DNA of 12,183 nucleotides from an uncultured Oxalobacteraceae bacterium (GTDB lineage Bacteria; Pseudomonadota; Gammaproteobacteria; Burkholderiales; Burkholderiaceae): NCBI GenBank assembly GCA_946479255.1, contig CAMLFK010000144.1:1-12183 (forward strand), in the 5' to 3' direction. The notes beneath the pieces were generated by a model that was not told the DNA's origin, ran no database searches, and worked only from the letters and a program-made list of their open reading frames with translations. Below, one piece after another: positions 1-5,771 of the stretch; position 1 is the stretch's first letter, and each line of letters opens with the position of its first letter. Both the position numbers and the translations under genes were made by a program.

Positions 1-1137
1 GACAAGGTGCCGGACGACTATCGCCGCCGTCAAACGCTGAAGAACGCCGAGCGCTACATTACGCCCGAACTGAAGGTATTTGAAGACAAGGCCCTGTCCG
101 CGCAGGACAAGGCCCTGGTGCGCGAGAAGCTGCTGTACGAGCAGCTGCTGGCCGACCTGGCGCCGCACATCGCCCAGCTGCAGACCATCGCCCAGGCGCT
201 GGCCCAGCTCGACACGCTGACCGCGCTGACCATCCACGCGGTGCGCCACAACTGGAGCGCACCGCAACTGGTGAGCGAGCCATGCCTGGTCATTTGCGAA
301 GGCCGCCATCCGGTGGTGGAAAACCAGATCGAGCGCTTCATCGCCAACGACTGTAAATTCAACGACGAGCGCCGCCTGCTGCTGATCACCGGTCCGAACA
401 TGGGCGGTAAATCGACCTTCATGCGCCAGGTGGCGCTGATCACGCTGCTGGCCTACGTCGGCAGCTACGTGCCGGCCGCCAGCGCCACCATCGGGCCGAT
501 CGACCGCATCTTCACCCGCATCGGCGCCTCCGACGACCTGGCCAACGGCCGCTCGACCTTCATGGTGGAGATGACCGAATCGGCCGCCATCCTCAATGGC
601 GCGAGCGCACACTCGCTGGTGCTGATGGATGAAGTCGGCCGCGGCACGTCGACCTTCGACGGCCTGGCGCTGGCGTGGGCGATTGCCCGCCATCTGATCG
701 AGGTGAGCCGCAGCTTTACGCTGTTTGCCACCCACTACTTCGAACTGACCCAGCTGCCGGAAAGCCATCCAAGCGCGGCCAATGTGCACCTGTCGGCGGT
801 GGAACACAAGGACAGCATCGTGTTCCTGCACGCGGTGCAGGCCGGCCCTGCCTCGCAAAGTTATGGTCTGCAGGTGGCGCAATTGGCCGGCGTGCCGCAG
901 CCTGTCATCAAGGCGGCGCGCAAGCACCTGGCGCGGCTGGAATCGCAGGCGCTGGACACCACGCCGCAGCTGGACCTGTTCGCGCTGCCGTGTGCGGAGC
1001 CGGACGATGAGGCGGCACCGCCCGCACCCTCGTCGAACGAGCTGGCGGAGGCGCTGGCGGACATCGACCCGGACGCACTGACGCCGCGCGAAGCGCTTGA
1101 GCAGCTTTATCATCTGAAGCGGCTGGCCGCACGATGA
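1..1137 (+). CDS. mutS: DNA mismatch repair protein MutS, C-terminal part (5' end outside window)
   Basis: MutS binds mispaired bases and uses ATP to recruit MutL in methyl-directed mismatch repair. The frame is open from base 1, so the mismatch-binding domains lie upstream. Visible here are the end of the lever/clamp region ([18 protein letters not shown]), the Walker A loop GPNMGGKST at 391-417, the FMVEMTES signature, Walker B LVLMDE at 616-633 and the GRGTSTFDG segment, and an ATHYFEL switch motif. Near the C-terminus QLDLF (967-981) fits the consensus beta-clamp-binding motif, and the last residues ([17 protein letters not shown]) resemble the family's oligomerisation tail. The visible 378 codons are intact. 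The stop TGA overlaps the next start as ATGA, which suggests translational coupling. Family assignment is very secure. Confidence 0.98.
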   Translation, partial: DKVPDDYRRRQTLKNAERYITPELKVFEDKALSAQDKALVREKLLYEQLLADLAPHIAQLQTIAQALAQLDTLTALTIHAVRHNWSAPQLVSEPCLVICEGRHPVVENQIERFIANDCKFNDERRLLLITGPNMGGKSTFMRQVALITLLAYVGSYVPAASATIGPIDRIFTRIGASDDLANGRSTFMVEMTESAAILNGASAHSLVLMDEVGRGTSTFDGLALAWAIARHLIEVSRSFTLFATHYFELTQLPESHPSAANVHLSAVEHKDSIVFLHAVQAGPASQSYGLQVAQLAGVPQPVIKAARKHLARLESQALDTTPQLDLFALPCAEPDDEAAPPAPSSNELAEALADIDPDALTPREALEQLYHLKRLAAR

Positions 1138-2120
1138 TGCGGCGCGTCTGCCTGGCATGGCTGTTGTGCGGCGCCGCGCTGAGCGCAGCTGCCGCGCCAC
1201 GCCAGGGCGGCGCGCACCGGTTCGCGGTAATCGGTCATCAGTTCGCCAGCAAGGGTGGCGAGGATCGGCTTGAGAAGGCGATCGACGATACACGCGATCC
1301 GGCGCTGGCCTTCGTTGTCGCCATCGGGATCAAGGCCGAGAGCGAACCTTGCAGCGACACTTTGTACATGAAGCGGCGCGAGATGTTCGATGATTCTCGC
1401 CGGCCGATGATCGTGCTGCCGGCCGGGAGCGACTGGACGGAATGCCGCGATTCAGCGGGCAATCCGGTCACGGTCGAACGCTTGAATCGTTTGCGTGAAA
1501 TCTTCTATCCGGATTCGTACTCGCTGGGGCGCCGCTCCTTGTCCCTGATGCGTCTTTCAACCACCGCCAAGTTCCGCAGCTATTCCGAGAATGCGCATTG
1601 GGTCGTCGGTAAGGTGCTGTATGCGACCGTGAATCTGCCGGCGCAAAACAATCACTATCTGGCCGATGCCGGACGCAATAGCGAATTCGAAGACCGGTCC
1701 GTGGCGAATCGCTTCTGGCTCAAGCGGCTGTTCACAATGGCGCGGCGCACTGGCGCCGAGGCGATTGTGATTTTTTCTGAAGGCGATATCAAGATGCTTG
1801 CAGAGCCGCGCGGCCTGCTGGCACGTTTGCGCCGTGCGCCTACGTCGGCGCAGGATGGGTTTGTCGAGACGCGTCGCCAATTGGGTGCGTTGGCGCAGAA
1901 GTACCGCGGCAGGATCTTGTTGGTCGACGGTACACCGCGTGCGGCCAAGGGCAAGCCGGCGCTGGCTTGGCGCGACAACATCGGGCATCTGAGTGCCGGT
2001 TCCGACCCGCTCGAGATCCGAGTGACCCCGGGCACGAAAACCTACTTCGAGCTCGAACCTTCAAAAAACGACGCGCATCCGAAGGCGGATCAACAGAAGA
2101 CCGTCAAGCGGCGCGACTAG
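1134..2120 (+). CDS. Exported metallophosphoesterase-like protein with degenerate metal-binding motifs
   Basis: A 328-residue protein with a signal peptide: RR near the N-terminus, a hydrophobic stretch at 6-19, and likely signal peptidase I cleavage after the Ala run at about 18-21. It starts with ATGATG overlapping the mutS stop, so it is probably co-translated with mutS; the second ATG (1137) is an equally possible start. The layout recalls a family of bacterial calcineurin-like phosphoesterases: FAVIGx at 30-35, a [20 protein letters not shown] block at 70-89, a DWTEC block at 100-104, [12 protein letters not shown] at 129-140, and a late LLVDG segment at 262-266. The expected metal ligands appear replaced: H35 where Asp is usual, GIK for GDIK, AGSDW for GDNEW, and DGTPR for HGDSH. 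I infer a periplasmic pseudoenzyme or binding protein. The family comparison is from memory. Confidence 0.75.
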   Translation: MMRRVCLAWLLCGAALSAAAAPRQGGAHRFAVIGHQFASKGGEDRLEKAIDDTRDPALAFVVAIGIKAESEPCSDTLYMKRREMFDDSRRPMIVLPAGSDWTECRDSAGNPVTVERLNRLREIFYPDSYSLGRRSLSLMRLSTTAKFRSYSENAHWVVGKVLYATVNLPAQNNHYLADAGRNSEFEDRSVANRFWLKRLFTMARRTGAEAIVIFSEGDIKMLAEPRGLLARLRRAPTSAQDGFVETRRQLGALAQKYRGRILLVDGTPRAAKGKPALAWRDNIGHLSAGSDPLEIRVTPGTKTYFELEPSKNDAHPKADQQKTVKRRD

Positions 2121-2661
2121 CACGCCGCACATTCTTCCCGCGGCGGCGCAGCCAGCCCATGGATGCCAGCCCAGCCAGCAGCATGGCCGCCGCCCCCGGC
2201 TCGGGCACCTCGGCCAGCGGGCGGTAGACGATGGTGACGTCGCTTGCGTCATAGAACCCAGTCAGCGACCTGGACGAGGTGAACGCAAACTTGCCGCCGC
2301 CTTCCTTTGGATAGAGCCAGAAGTCGTCCGTGCCCGCCATGACACCATCGTCGTTCAGGCGACCGGCGAAGCGTTCCCCTTGGCTCCAGCGCTCGTTCAT
2401 CAGGTCGTCCAGTCCGTAGGCATGGCCGTCGATGGTCAGCGATATGGCGAGCAGCTCCTCGATCCAATCGTTGTAGGGGAAAAAGGTGCGGTAATCGATG
2501 TAACCGTGGATCGGCGCTACGTCGGCTTGCGACCAGCTGGTGCCGTCGTACACACGGAAGTCTTTCGCGACGAATTCCATGCGGTAGTCAGCCGCCTGGG
2601 CCGCCAAGGGCAAGGTCAGCGCCGCCGCCGATACCGCCAGGGAACACCATTTCCTGATCAT
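2104..2661 (-). CDS. PEP-CTERM sorting-domain protein
   Basis: An exported protein of 185 residues. I chose the ATG at 2661 over an upstream ATG at 2691 because a GGAGG lies five bases before it (2667-2671) and the resulting N-terminus is a clean signal peptide (MIRKWCSLAVSAAALTLPLA, cleavage after AQA at about 23). The C-terminus has the exosortase recognition layout: VPEPG at about 152-156, a hydrophobic helix AAAMLLAGLASMGW, then RRRGKNVRR. Such proteins are processed by an exosortase and usually end up at the surface or in the extracellular matrix. No exosortase gene is in the window. The mature region (YRMEFVAKDFRVYDG...) is rich in aromatic and acidic residues, and I do not recognise a catalytic domain. 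Its last 17 bases overlap, tail to tail, the end of the plus-strand gene at 2120. Confidence 0.88.
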   Translation of the reverse strand: MIRKWCSLAVSAAALTLPLAAQAADYRMEFVAKDFRVYDGTSWSQADVAPIHGYIDYRTFFPYNDWIEELLAISLTIDGHAYGLDDLMNERWSQGERFAGRLNDDGVMAGTDDFWLYPKEGGGKFAFTSSRSLTGFYDASDVTIVYRPLAEVPEPGAAAMLLAGLASMGWLRRRGKNVRRASRAA

Positions 2662-2690
2662 AAACGCCTCCGGAAATTGTAAAATAATCA

Positions 2691-2710
2691 CATTTTCAAG
2701 AATGAAAATG
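2691..2710. repeat. Perfect 8-bp inverted repeat, CATTTTCA-agaa-TGAAAATG
   Basis: Two perfect 8-base arms are separated by four bases, in an AT-rich stretch about 30 bp upstream of the PEP-CTERM start codon. It could be an operator for that gene or a leader hairpin. There is no T-tract, so it is not a typical terminator. A TACAAT (2676-2681, minus strand) lies between it and the start but is too close to the ribosome-binding site to be a convincing -10. Function unknown. Confidence 0.45.
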
Positions 2711-2773
2711 TATCACACCGGATTCGGAACAGGCGCATGGCAGCGTCTGAGTTGTACTGTCAGCGAACAGGCG

Positions 2774-2807
2774 AAAAAAAAACGCGGCAAGCAGGCCGCG
2801 TTTTTTT
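2774..2807 (-). terminator. Bidirectional rho-independent terminator after slyD
   Basis: A six-bp GC stem (CGCGGC 2783-2788, GCCGCG 2795-2800) with a six-base loop is flanked by nine A before and seven T after on the plus strand. It therefore has a T-tract in both directions. It begins three bases beyond the slyD stop codon and should end slyD transcription before the PEP-CTERM gene. Confidence 0.9.
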
Positions 2808-2809
2808 GA

Positions 2810-3352
2810 TTAGTGCACCGGATGGGTCCGGAAGTGATCGCCCTCGTCGCCCTCATCCTCATCATCGCCATGATGATGGCCATGGGCGCCATGCACGTGC
2901 TCATGCGCGATCTCTTCGTCGGTTGCCGCGCGCACGCTGGCCACATTCAGTTCAAAGCGCAAGGCCATGCCGGCCAGTGGGTGGTTGCCGTCCAGGACGA
3001 CCTTGTCGTCGGCGATATCGGTGACGGTGAAGATCATCGCTTCTTCGTCGCCGTCGCCATCGGGCATGCCTTCGAACTGCATGCCCACTTCCAGCGGCTC
3101 AGGCAGGCGGTTGCGCGGCTCGACCTTGACCAGGGCCGGGTCGTAGTCGCCGAACGCGTCGTCCGGCTCGATCTGGATGGTCGACGAATAACCGGCTTCC
3201 TTGCCGTCGAGTTCTTCTTCAATTTTCGGCAGCGTGTTCTCGTAACCGCCGTGAAGGTAGACCATCGGCTGGCTGCCGTCTTCGATCAGATTGTTCTGCG
3301 CGTCGGACAGCTTGTAGTTGACCGTTACGACCGTGTTCTTGGCTATCTTCAT
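2810..3352 (-). CDS. slyD: FKBP-type peptidyl-prolyl isomerase, SlyD-like
   Basis: Predicted cytoplasmic prolyl cis-trans isomerase and chaperone. Of 180 residues, the N-terminal FKBP half begins MKIAKNTVVTVNYKLSDAQN and contains the YLHGGYENTLPKIEEELDG block (32-50). An insert-in-flap-like region spans about 65-120 (DAFGDYDPALVKVEPRNRLP onward), and DGNHPLAGMALRFELNV (121-137) returns to the FKBP fold. The tail from about 148 is rich in His and acidic residues (HEHVHGAHGHHHG at 150-162, ending THPVH), as in SlyD proteins that bind nickel and other divalent metals. Start supported by AAAGGA six bases upstream. It is transcribed divergently from roxA and ended by a strong terminator directly after the stop, so it is probably monocistronic. 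SlyD versus the related FkpB class is decided by the insert and His-rich tail. Confidence 0.93.
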   Translation of the reverse strand: MKIAKNTVVTVNYKLSDAQNNLIEDGSQPMVYLHGGYENTLPKIEEELDGKEAGYSSTIQIEPDDAFGDYDPALVKVEPRNRLPEPLEVGMQFEGMPDGDGDEEAMIFTVTDIADDKVVLDGNHPLAGMALRFELNVASVRAATDEEIAHEHVHGAHGHHHGDDEDEGDEGDHFRTHPVH

Positions 3353-3380
3353 GGTGATTCCTTTCAGTGTGGTCCGCGAA

Positions 3381-3386
3381 TTATAC
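3381..3386 (-). promoter_or_regulatory. Probable -10 box (TATAAT) of slyD
   Basis: A perfect TATAAT on the minus strand would place the start of transcription about 22 bases before the slyD ATG, leaving room for the AAAGGA ribosome-binding site at 3358-3364. I see no good -35 at 16-18 bp spacing (the sequence there is near AACGGC), so it may need an activator or be weak. Confidence 0.5.
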
Positions 3387-3419
3387 CTGTCCGGCGCCCA
3401 GTGCCGTTTGGACCTTGGT

Positions 3420-3425
3420 TATAAT
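3420..3425 (+). promoter_or_regulatory. TATAAT box directly before the roxA start
   Basis: A perfect TATAAT lies five bases before the roxA ATG (3431). If it is a working -10, transcription would start at or next to the A of the ATG, giving a leaderless mRNA. No Shine-Dalgarno of note precedes the ATG (only GCGGC between), which agrees with that idea. No clear -35 is present at the usual spacing. Confidence 0.4.
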
Positions 3426-3430
3426 GCGGC

Positions 3431-4552
3431 ATGAAAAAATCAACAGTCCTGGGCGAGCTGACGCCCGCCCAATTCTTGCGCGATTACTGGCACAAGAAAC
3501 CCCTGCTCATCCGCCAGGCCGTCCCCGGCATGAAGCCCTTGATCAAATTCGACAAGCTGGCCGAACTAGCCCGCCTGAACCATGTCGAGTCGCGCCTGAT
3601 CACCCATACCGATGGCGCATGGGACATGCAGCACGGCCCGCTCAACGAGCTGCCGGCCCGCACCGAAGCCGGCTGGACCATGCTCGTCCAGGGCGCGAAC
3701 CTGTACGACAAGGCAGCCGATGCGCTGCTGCGCCAGTTCCGCTTCGTGCCGGACGCGCGCCTCGACGACCTGATGATCAGCTACGCCACCGATGGCGGCG
3801 GGGTCGGACCGCACTTCGATTCCTACGATGTGTTCCTGCTGCAGGCGCACGGCAAGCGCCGCTGGCGCATCGGCGCGCAGAAGGACCTGTCGCTGGTCGA
3901 AGGCCTGCCCCTGAAGATCCTCTCCGACTTCCAGCCGACCGAGGAATTCGTGCTCGAACCAGGCGATATGCTGTACCTGCCGCCCCACTACGCGCACGAC
4001 GGCGTGGCCGAGGGCGAGTGCATGACGTATTCGATCGGCTTCCGCTCGCCGTCCTACCAGGAACTGGGCGAAGCCTTCCTGCAGTTCATGGCCGACTCGA
4101 TCGAGCTGCCGGGGCGCTATGCCGATCCGGCGCTGGAAGTGGCCAAGAACCCGGCCGAGATCCCGCGCCACATGCTCAGCACCATCGCCGAAGAATTGAA
4201 CAAGGTACGCTTCGACGAGGAAGACGTCACGATCTTTTTGGGCGAGCATCTGTCCGAGCCAAAGCACAATGTCTTCTTCACCGGCCCCGCCAAGCCGCTC
4301 ACCATGGGCCGCTTCATCGACACGGCGTCCAAGCGCGGCCTGGTGCTGTCGCTCAAAACCTTGATGCTGTATCGCGGCAAGCATGTGTTCATCAATGGCG
4401 AGTCCTTCGCCGTGGGCCGCGCCGACAAGGTGGTGCTCGATGTGCTGGCCAACGAGCGTGCCCTGCCCGGCGAAGCCATGGCCAAGGCGTCGCAGGATGT
4501 GATCGAAGCGCTGTACGCGTGGTACCAGGACGGGTGGATCGAGCTCGCATAA
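3431..4552 (+). CDS. roxA: Ribosomal protein L16 arginine 3-hydroxylase (JmjC/cupin oxygenase, YcfD/RoxA-like)
   Basis: A 2-oxoglutarate/Fe(II)-dependent oxygenase of 373 residues. E. coli RoxA (YcfD), of similar length, hydroxylates an arginine of ribosomal protein L16. The N-terminus has the family's FLRDYWHKKPLLIRQA segment (15-30). The JmjC double-stranded beta-helix carries the iron triad: H128 and D130 in GPHFDSYDVFLLQ, and H189 in YLPPHYAHDGVAEG; spacing matches the E. coli enzyme. K142/R143 in HGKRRWRIG follow the first motif. The C-terminal half (about 210-373) would form the dimerisation and winged-helix parts of the family. An operon with the next gene is likely (20-bp gap). Start supported by fit to the family N-terminus; no Shine-Dalgarno is evident. 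Confidence 0.9.
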   Translation: MKKSTVLGELTPAQFLRDYWHKKPLLIRQAVPGMKPLIKFDKLAELARLNHVESRLITHTDGAWDMQHGPLNELPARTEAGWTMLVQGANLYDKAADALLRQFRFVPDARLDDLMISYATDGGGVGPHFDSYDVFLLQAHGKRRWRIGAQKDLSLVEGLPLKILSDFQPTEEFVLEPGDMLYLPPHYAHDGVAEGECMTYSIGFRSPSYQELGEAFLQFMADSIELPGRYADPALEVAKNPAEIPRHMLSTIAEELNKVRFDEEDVTIFLGEHLSEPKHNVFFTGPAKPLTMGRFIDTASKRGLVLSLKTLMLYRGKHVFINGESFAVGRADKVVLDVLANERALPGEAMAKASQDVIEALYAWYQDGWIELA

Positions 4553-4572
4553 TATATACAAGGGAGGCTGCA

Positions 4573-5061
4573 ATGGACGAATTGAATACAGGTGATGCAC
4601 AGCGCTTTCATTCTCACGCCGAATTCGAGGCGGCCTTTCTTGATTGCCTTACGCGTTCGCGCACCTTGCTCCAACTGTTCGATCCGGATTTCGCGGTTTT
4701 CCCGCTGGGCAGCAGCACGACTGATGCAGCCTTGCGCCACTTCCTGTCCCAGGGCGGCGTGATTGAATTGGCCTGCCATAAAAGCGCCCATATCGAGCGC
4801 AACTATCCGCGTTTTATGCGCTTGCTGAAGGATTACAGCCATCGCATCAGCTGCCGGGTCACACCGCGCAACCTGCAGCAGCTGACCGATTCATTCTGCA
4901 TAGGCGACGCCCGCCACATCGTCCGGCGCTTCCATTGCGATCACATGCGCGGCGAGGCGGCTGTCGACTCGCCTGCCGCATGCGAGATCAGCCGCGAACG
5001 CTTTGCTAGCATCTGGCAGGAATCATTGCTAGGCATTCACCCTACGACTACTGGGCTCTAG
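4573..5061 (+). CDS. Conserved hypothetical protein (DUF7931-like)
   Basis: A 162-residue protein without signal peptide or membrane segment. The start at 4573 has a strong AGGGAGG five bases before it, 20 bp after roxA, so the two genes probably form an operon. Recognisable blocks are FDPDFAVFPLG (36-46), GGVIELACHKSAHIERNYPR (61-80), LLKDYSHRISCRVTPRNL (84-101) and FCIGDARHIVRRFHCDHMRG (108-127). This layout recalls a proteobacterial family sometimes found fused to GNAT acetyltransferases and thought to be phospholipase D-like (DUF7931); that name is from memory. Repeated His residues (H88-H90 region, H115, H121, H124) could be functional, but I see no complete HxKxxxxD motif. Function unknown. 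Confidence 0.8.
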   Translation: MDELNTGDAQRFHSHAEFEAAFLDCLTRSRTLLQLFDPDFAVFPLGSSTTDAALRHFLSQGGVIELACHKSAHIERNYPRFMRLLKDYSHRISCRVTPRNLQQLTDSFCIGDARHIVRRFHCDHMRGEAAVDSPAACEISRERFASIWQESLLGIHPTTTGL

Positions 5062-5193
5062 CAATCAACCCTACCACGAGCTAAACATCGTTCGGTGCAT
5101 GCCCTGGAAGGACGAACAAGTCCTCATAGTGGGGAGCCTGTCACAATCGGTAACATGTTAGGCATCAAAATACTAGTGGAAACACCGGTATCT

Positions 5194-5310
5194 CTATTGC
5201 GAAGCTGCAAATTTCGCTATATGATCCGCCCTAGGTAGTTTCCATTGCCTCTCAACCAGATTACGTTTGAATGGCTGCGCAAATTCCCTATGAGCGATAA
5301 TTACCGGTAA
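5194..5310 (-). pseudogene. Possible remnant of an IS5-family transposase C-terminus
   Basis: A 38-codon minus-strand frame without a start reads, in part, AQPFKRNLVERQW (RNLVER at 5248-5265) and ends AKFAASQ-stop. In IS5-group transposases an RNLVERFF segment is followed by RRxATRYDKxAxSF, so both the RNLVER and KxAAS elements are suggestive. The aromatic pair and the RY part are missing, so this would be a decayed fragment. No terminal inverted repeats or target duplications were recognised. Chance resemblance is possible. Confidence 0.25.
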
Positions 5311-5314
5311 TTAT
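5297..5314. promoter_or_regulatory. Perfect 18-bp palindrome, possible operator
   Basis: ATAATTACCGGTAATTAT is perfectly self-complementary. It is nested within outer arms GCGAT (5294-5298) and ATCGC (5317-5321). It lies about 45 bp before the lipoprotein start, in its probable promoter region, a typical place for a dimeric repressor or activator site. No cognate regulator is encoded in the window. Confidence 0.45.
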
Positions 5315-5358
5315 TCATCGCAATAACGAACATAACTTAGTAACTAAAGGAAAATCCC

Positions 5359-5643
5359 ATGAAAAAATCCCTGCTGATCGTTTCCCTGATGGCTGTTGCT
5401 CTGGCTGCTTGCTCGAAAAAAGAAGAAGCTCCAGTTGCTGCTCCTGCTGAAGTAGTTGCTCCAGCTGCTGACGCTGCTGCTCCTGCTGCTGCTCCAGCCG
5501 CTGACGCTGCTGCTCCAGCTGCTGACGCTGCTGCTGCTGCCGCTACCGCTGCTAACGCTGCTTCGACCGCTGCTGACGCTGCTGCTACCGCTTCGGCCGC
5601 TGCTTCGACCGCTGCTTCGACCGCCGCTGCTGCTGCTAAGTAA
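5359..5643 (+). CDS. Small alanine-rich lipoprotein
   Basis: A 94-residue predicted lipoprotein. It has MKK, a hydrophobic core and the lipobox LAAC with the lipidated cysteine at 18, followed by SKKEE. Serine at +2 is consistent with sorting to the outer membrane. The mature part is almost only Ala with Pro, Asp, Thr and Ser. It contains near-repeats of PAADAAAPAA (about 35-56), then a Pro-free Ala helix to the final Lys. Ribosome-binding site AAAGGA (5346-5351) is seven bases upstream. Most Ala codons are GCT, unlike the GCC/GCG-rich neighbours, which suggests strong expression or selection on codon choice. A strong terminator follows. I recognise no known function; a structural role in the envelope, Lpp-like, is only a guess. 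The minus-strand open frame over this region is an artefact of the GCT repeats. Confidence 0.9.
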   Translation: MKKSLLIVSLMAVALAACSKKEEAPVAAPAEVVAPAADAAAPAAAPAADAAAPAADAAAAAATAANAASTAADAAATASAAASTAASTAAAAAK

Positions 5644-5655
5644 TTAGCCGTACTG

Positions 5656-5688
5656 AAAAAGACCGGTCCTTCGGGGCCGGTTTTTTTT
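5656..5688 (+). terminator. Rho-independent terminator of the lipoprotein gene
   Basis: An 8-bp stem (5662-5669 with 5674-5681, including one G-T pair) closes on a UUCG tetraloop (C-TTCG-G) and is followed by eight T. It begins about 13 bases after the stop codon. The A-rich 5' side could also give some termination on the minus strand. Confidence 0.93.
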
Positions 5689-5700
5689 CGCCTAAAATTT

Positions 5701-5716
5701 CGCTGCCCCAGCAGCG
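5701..5716. repeat. Short perfect hairpin CGCTGC-ccca-GCAGCG
   Basis: Six-bp perfect arms with a four-base loop, lying between two terminators and with no T-tract of its own. Function unknown; it may be incidental. Confidence 0.35.
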
Positions 5717-5720
5717 ACGT

Positions 5721-5752
5721 AAAAAAACCGGCCACCCAGGCCGGTTTTTTTT
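5721..5752 (-). terminator. Bidirectional rho-independent terminator after bamC
   Basis: A stem CCGGCC (5728-5733) / GGCCGG (5739-5744) with five-base loop ACCCA is flanked by seven A and eight T. It works on paper in both directions. It lies 19 bases past the bamC stop and ends the dapA-bamC unit where it converges on the lipoprotein gene. Confidence 0.92.
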
Positions 5753-5771
5753 ATTGGGTAATCCTTGAGGA

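Larger units (their letters stand above)
5062..5358. other. 297-bp gap without an intact gene
   Basis: This stretch is less GC-rich than its neighbours and has no convincing coding frame. It contains a weak stem-loop (AGGAC 5109-5113 / GTCCT 5120-5124), a perfect 10-bp palindrome TAACATGTTA (5151-5160), a possible transposase fragment on the minus strand (5194-5310), and an 18-bp palindrome (5297-5314). A weak promoter candidate for the lipoprotein gene is TTGAAT (5267-5272), 16 bp, TATGAG (5289-5294). No clear terminator follows the gene ending at 5061. Confidence 0.6.

Noticed and set aside
2662..2691. Upstream ATG of the PEP-CTERM gene
   Set aside because: The ATG at 2661 has a GGAGG at ideal spacing and gives a proper signal peptide; the longer start does not.
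3367..4572. Long plus-strand open frame overlapping roxA in another frame
   Set aside because: Its N-terminal part is a high-GC shadow of roxA; only the last 162 codons, from the ATG at 4573, form a real gene.
3566..4600. Long minus-strand open frame opposite roxA
   Set aside because: Antisense shadow of a clear oxygenase gene; composition lacks any recognisable domain.
5461..5620. Repeat cluster considered as CRISPR-like or as a satellite
   Set aside because: The repeats are Ala codon runs inside a lipoprotein gene, with no spacers.
5337..5735. Ala-rich minus-strand open frame opposite the lipoprotein
   Set aside because: Produced by the GCT/AGC repeat read in reverse; it also crosses both terminators.
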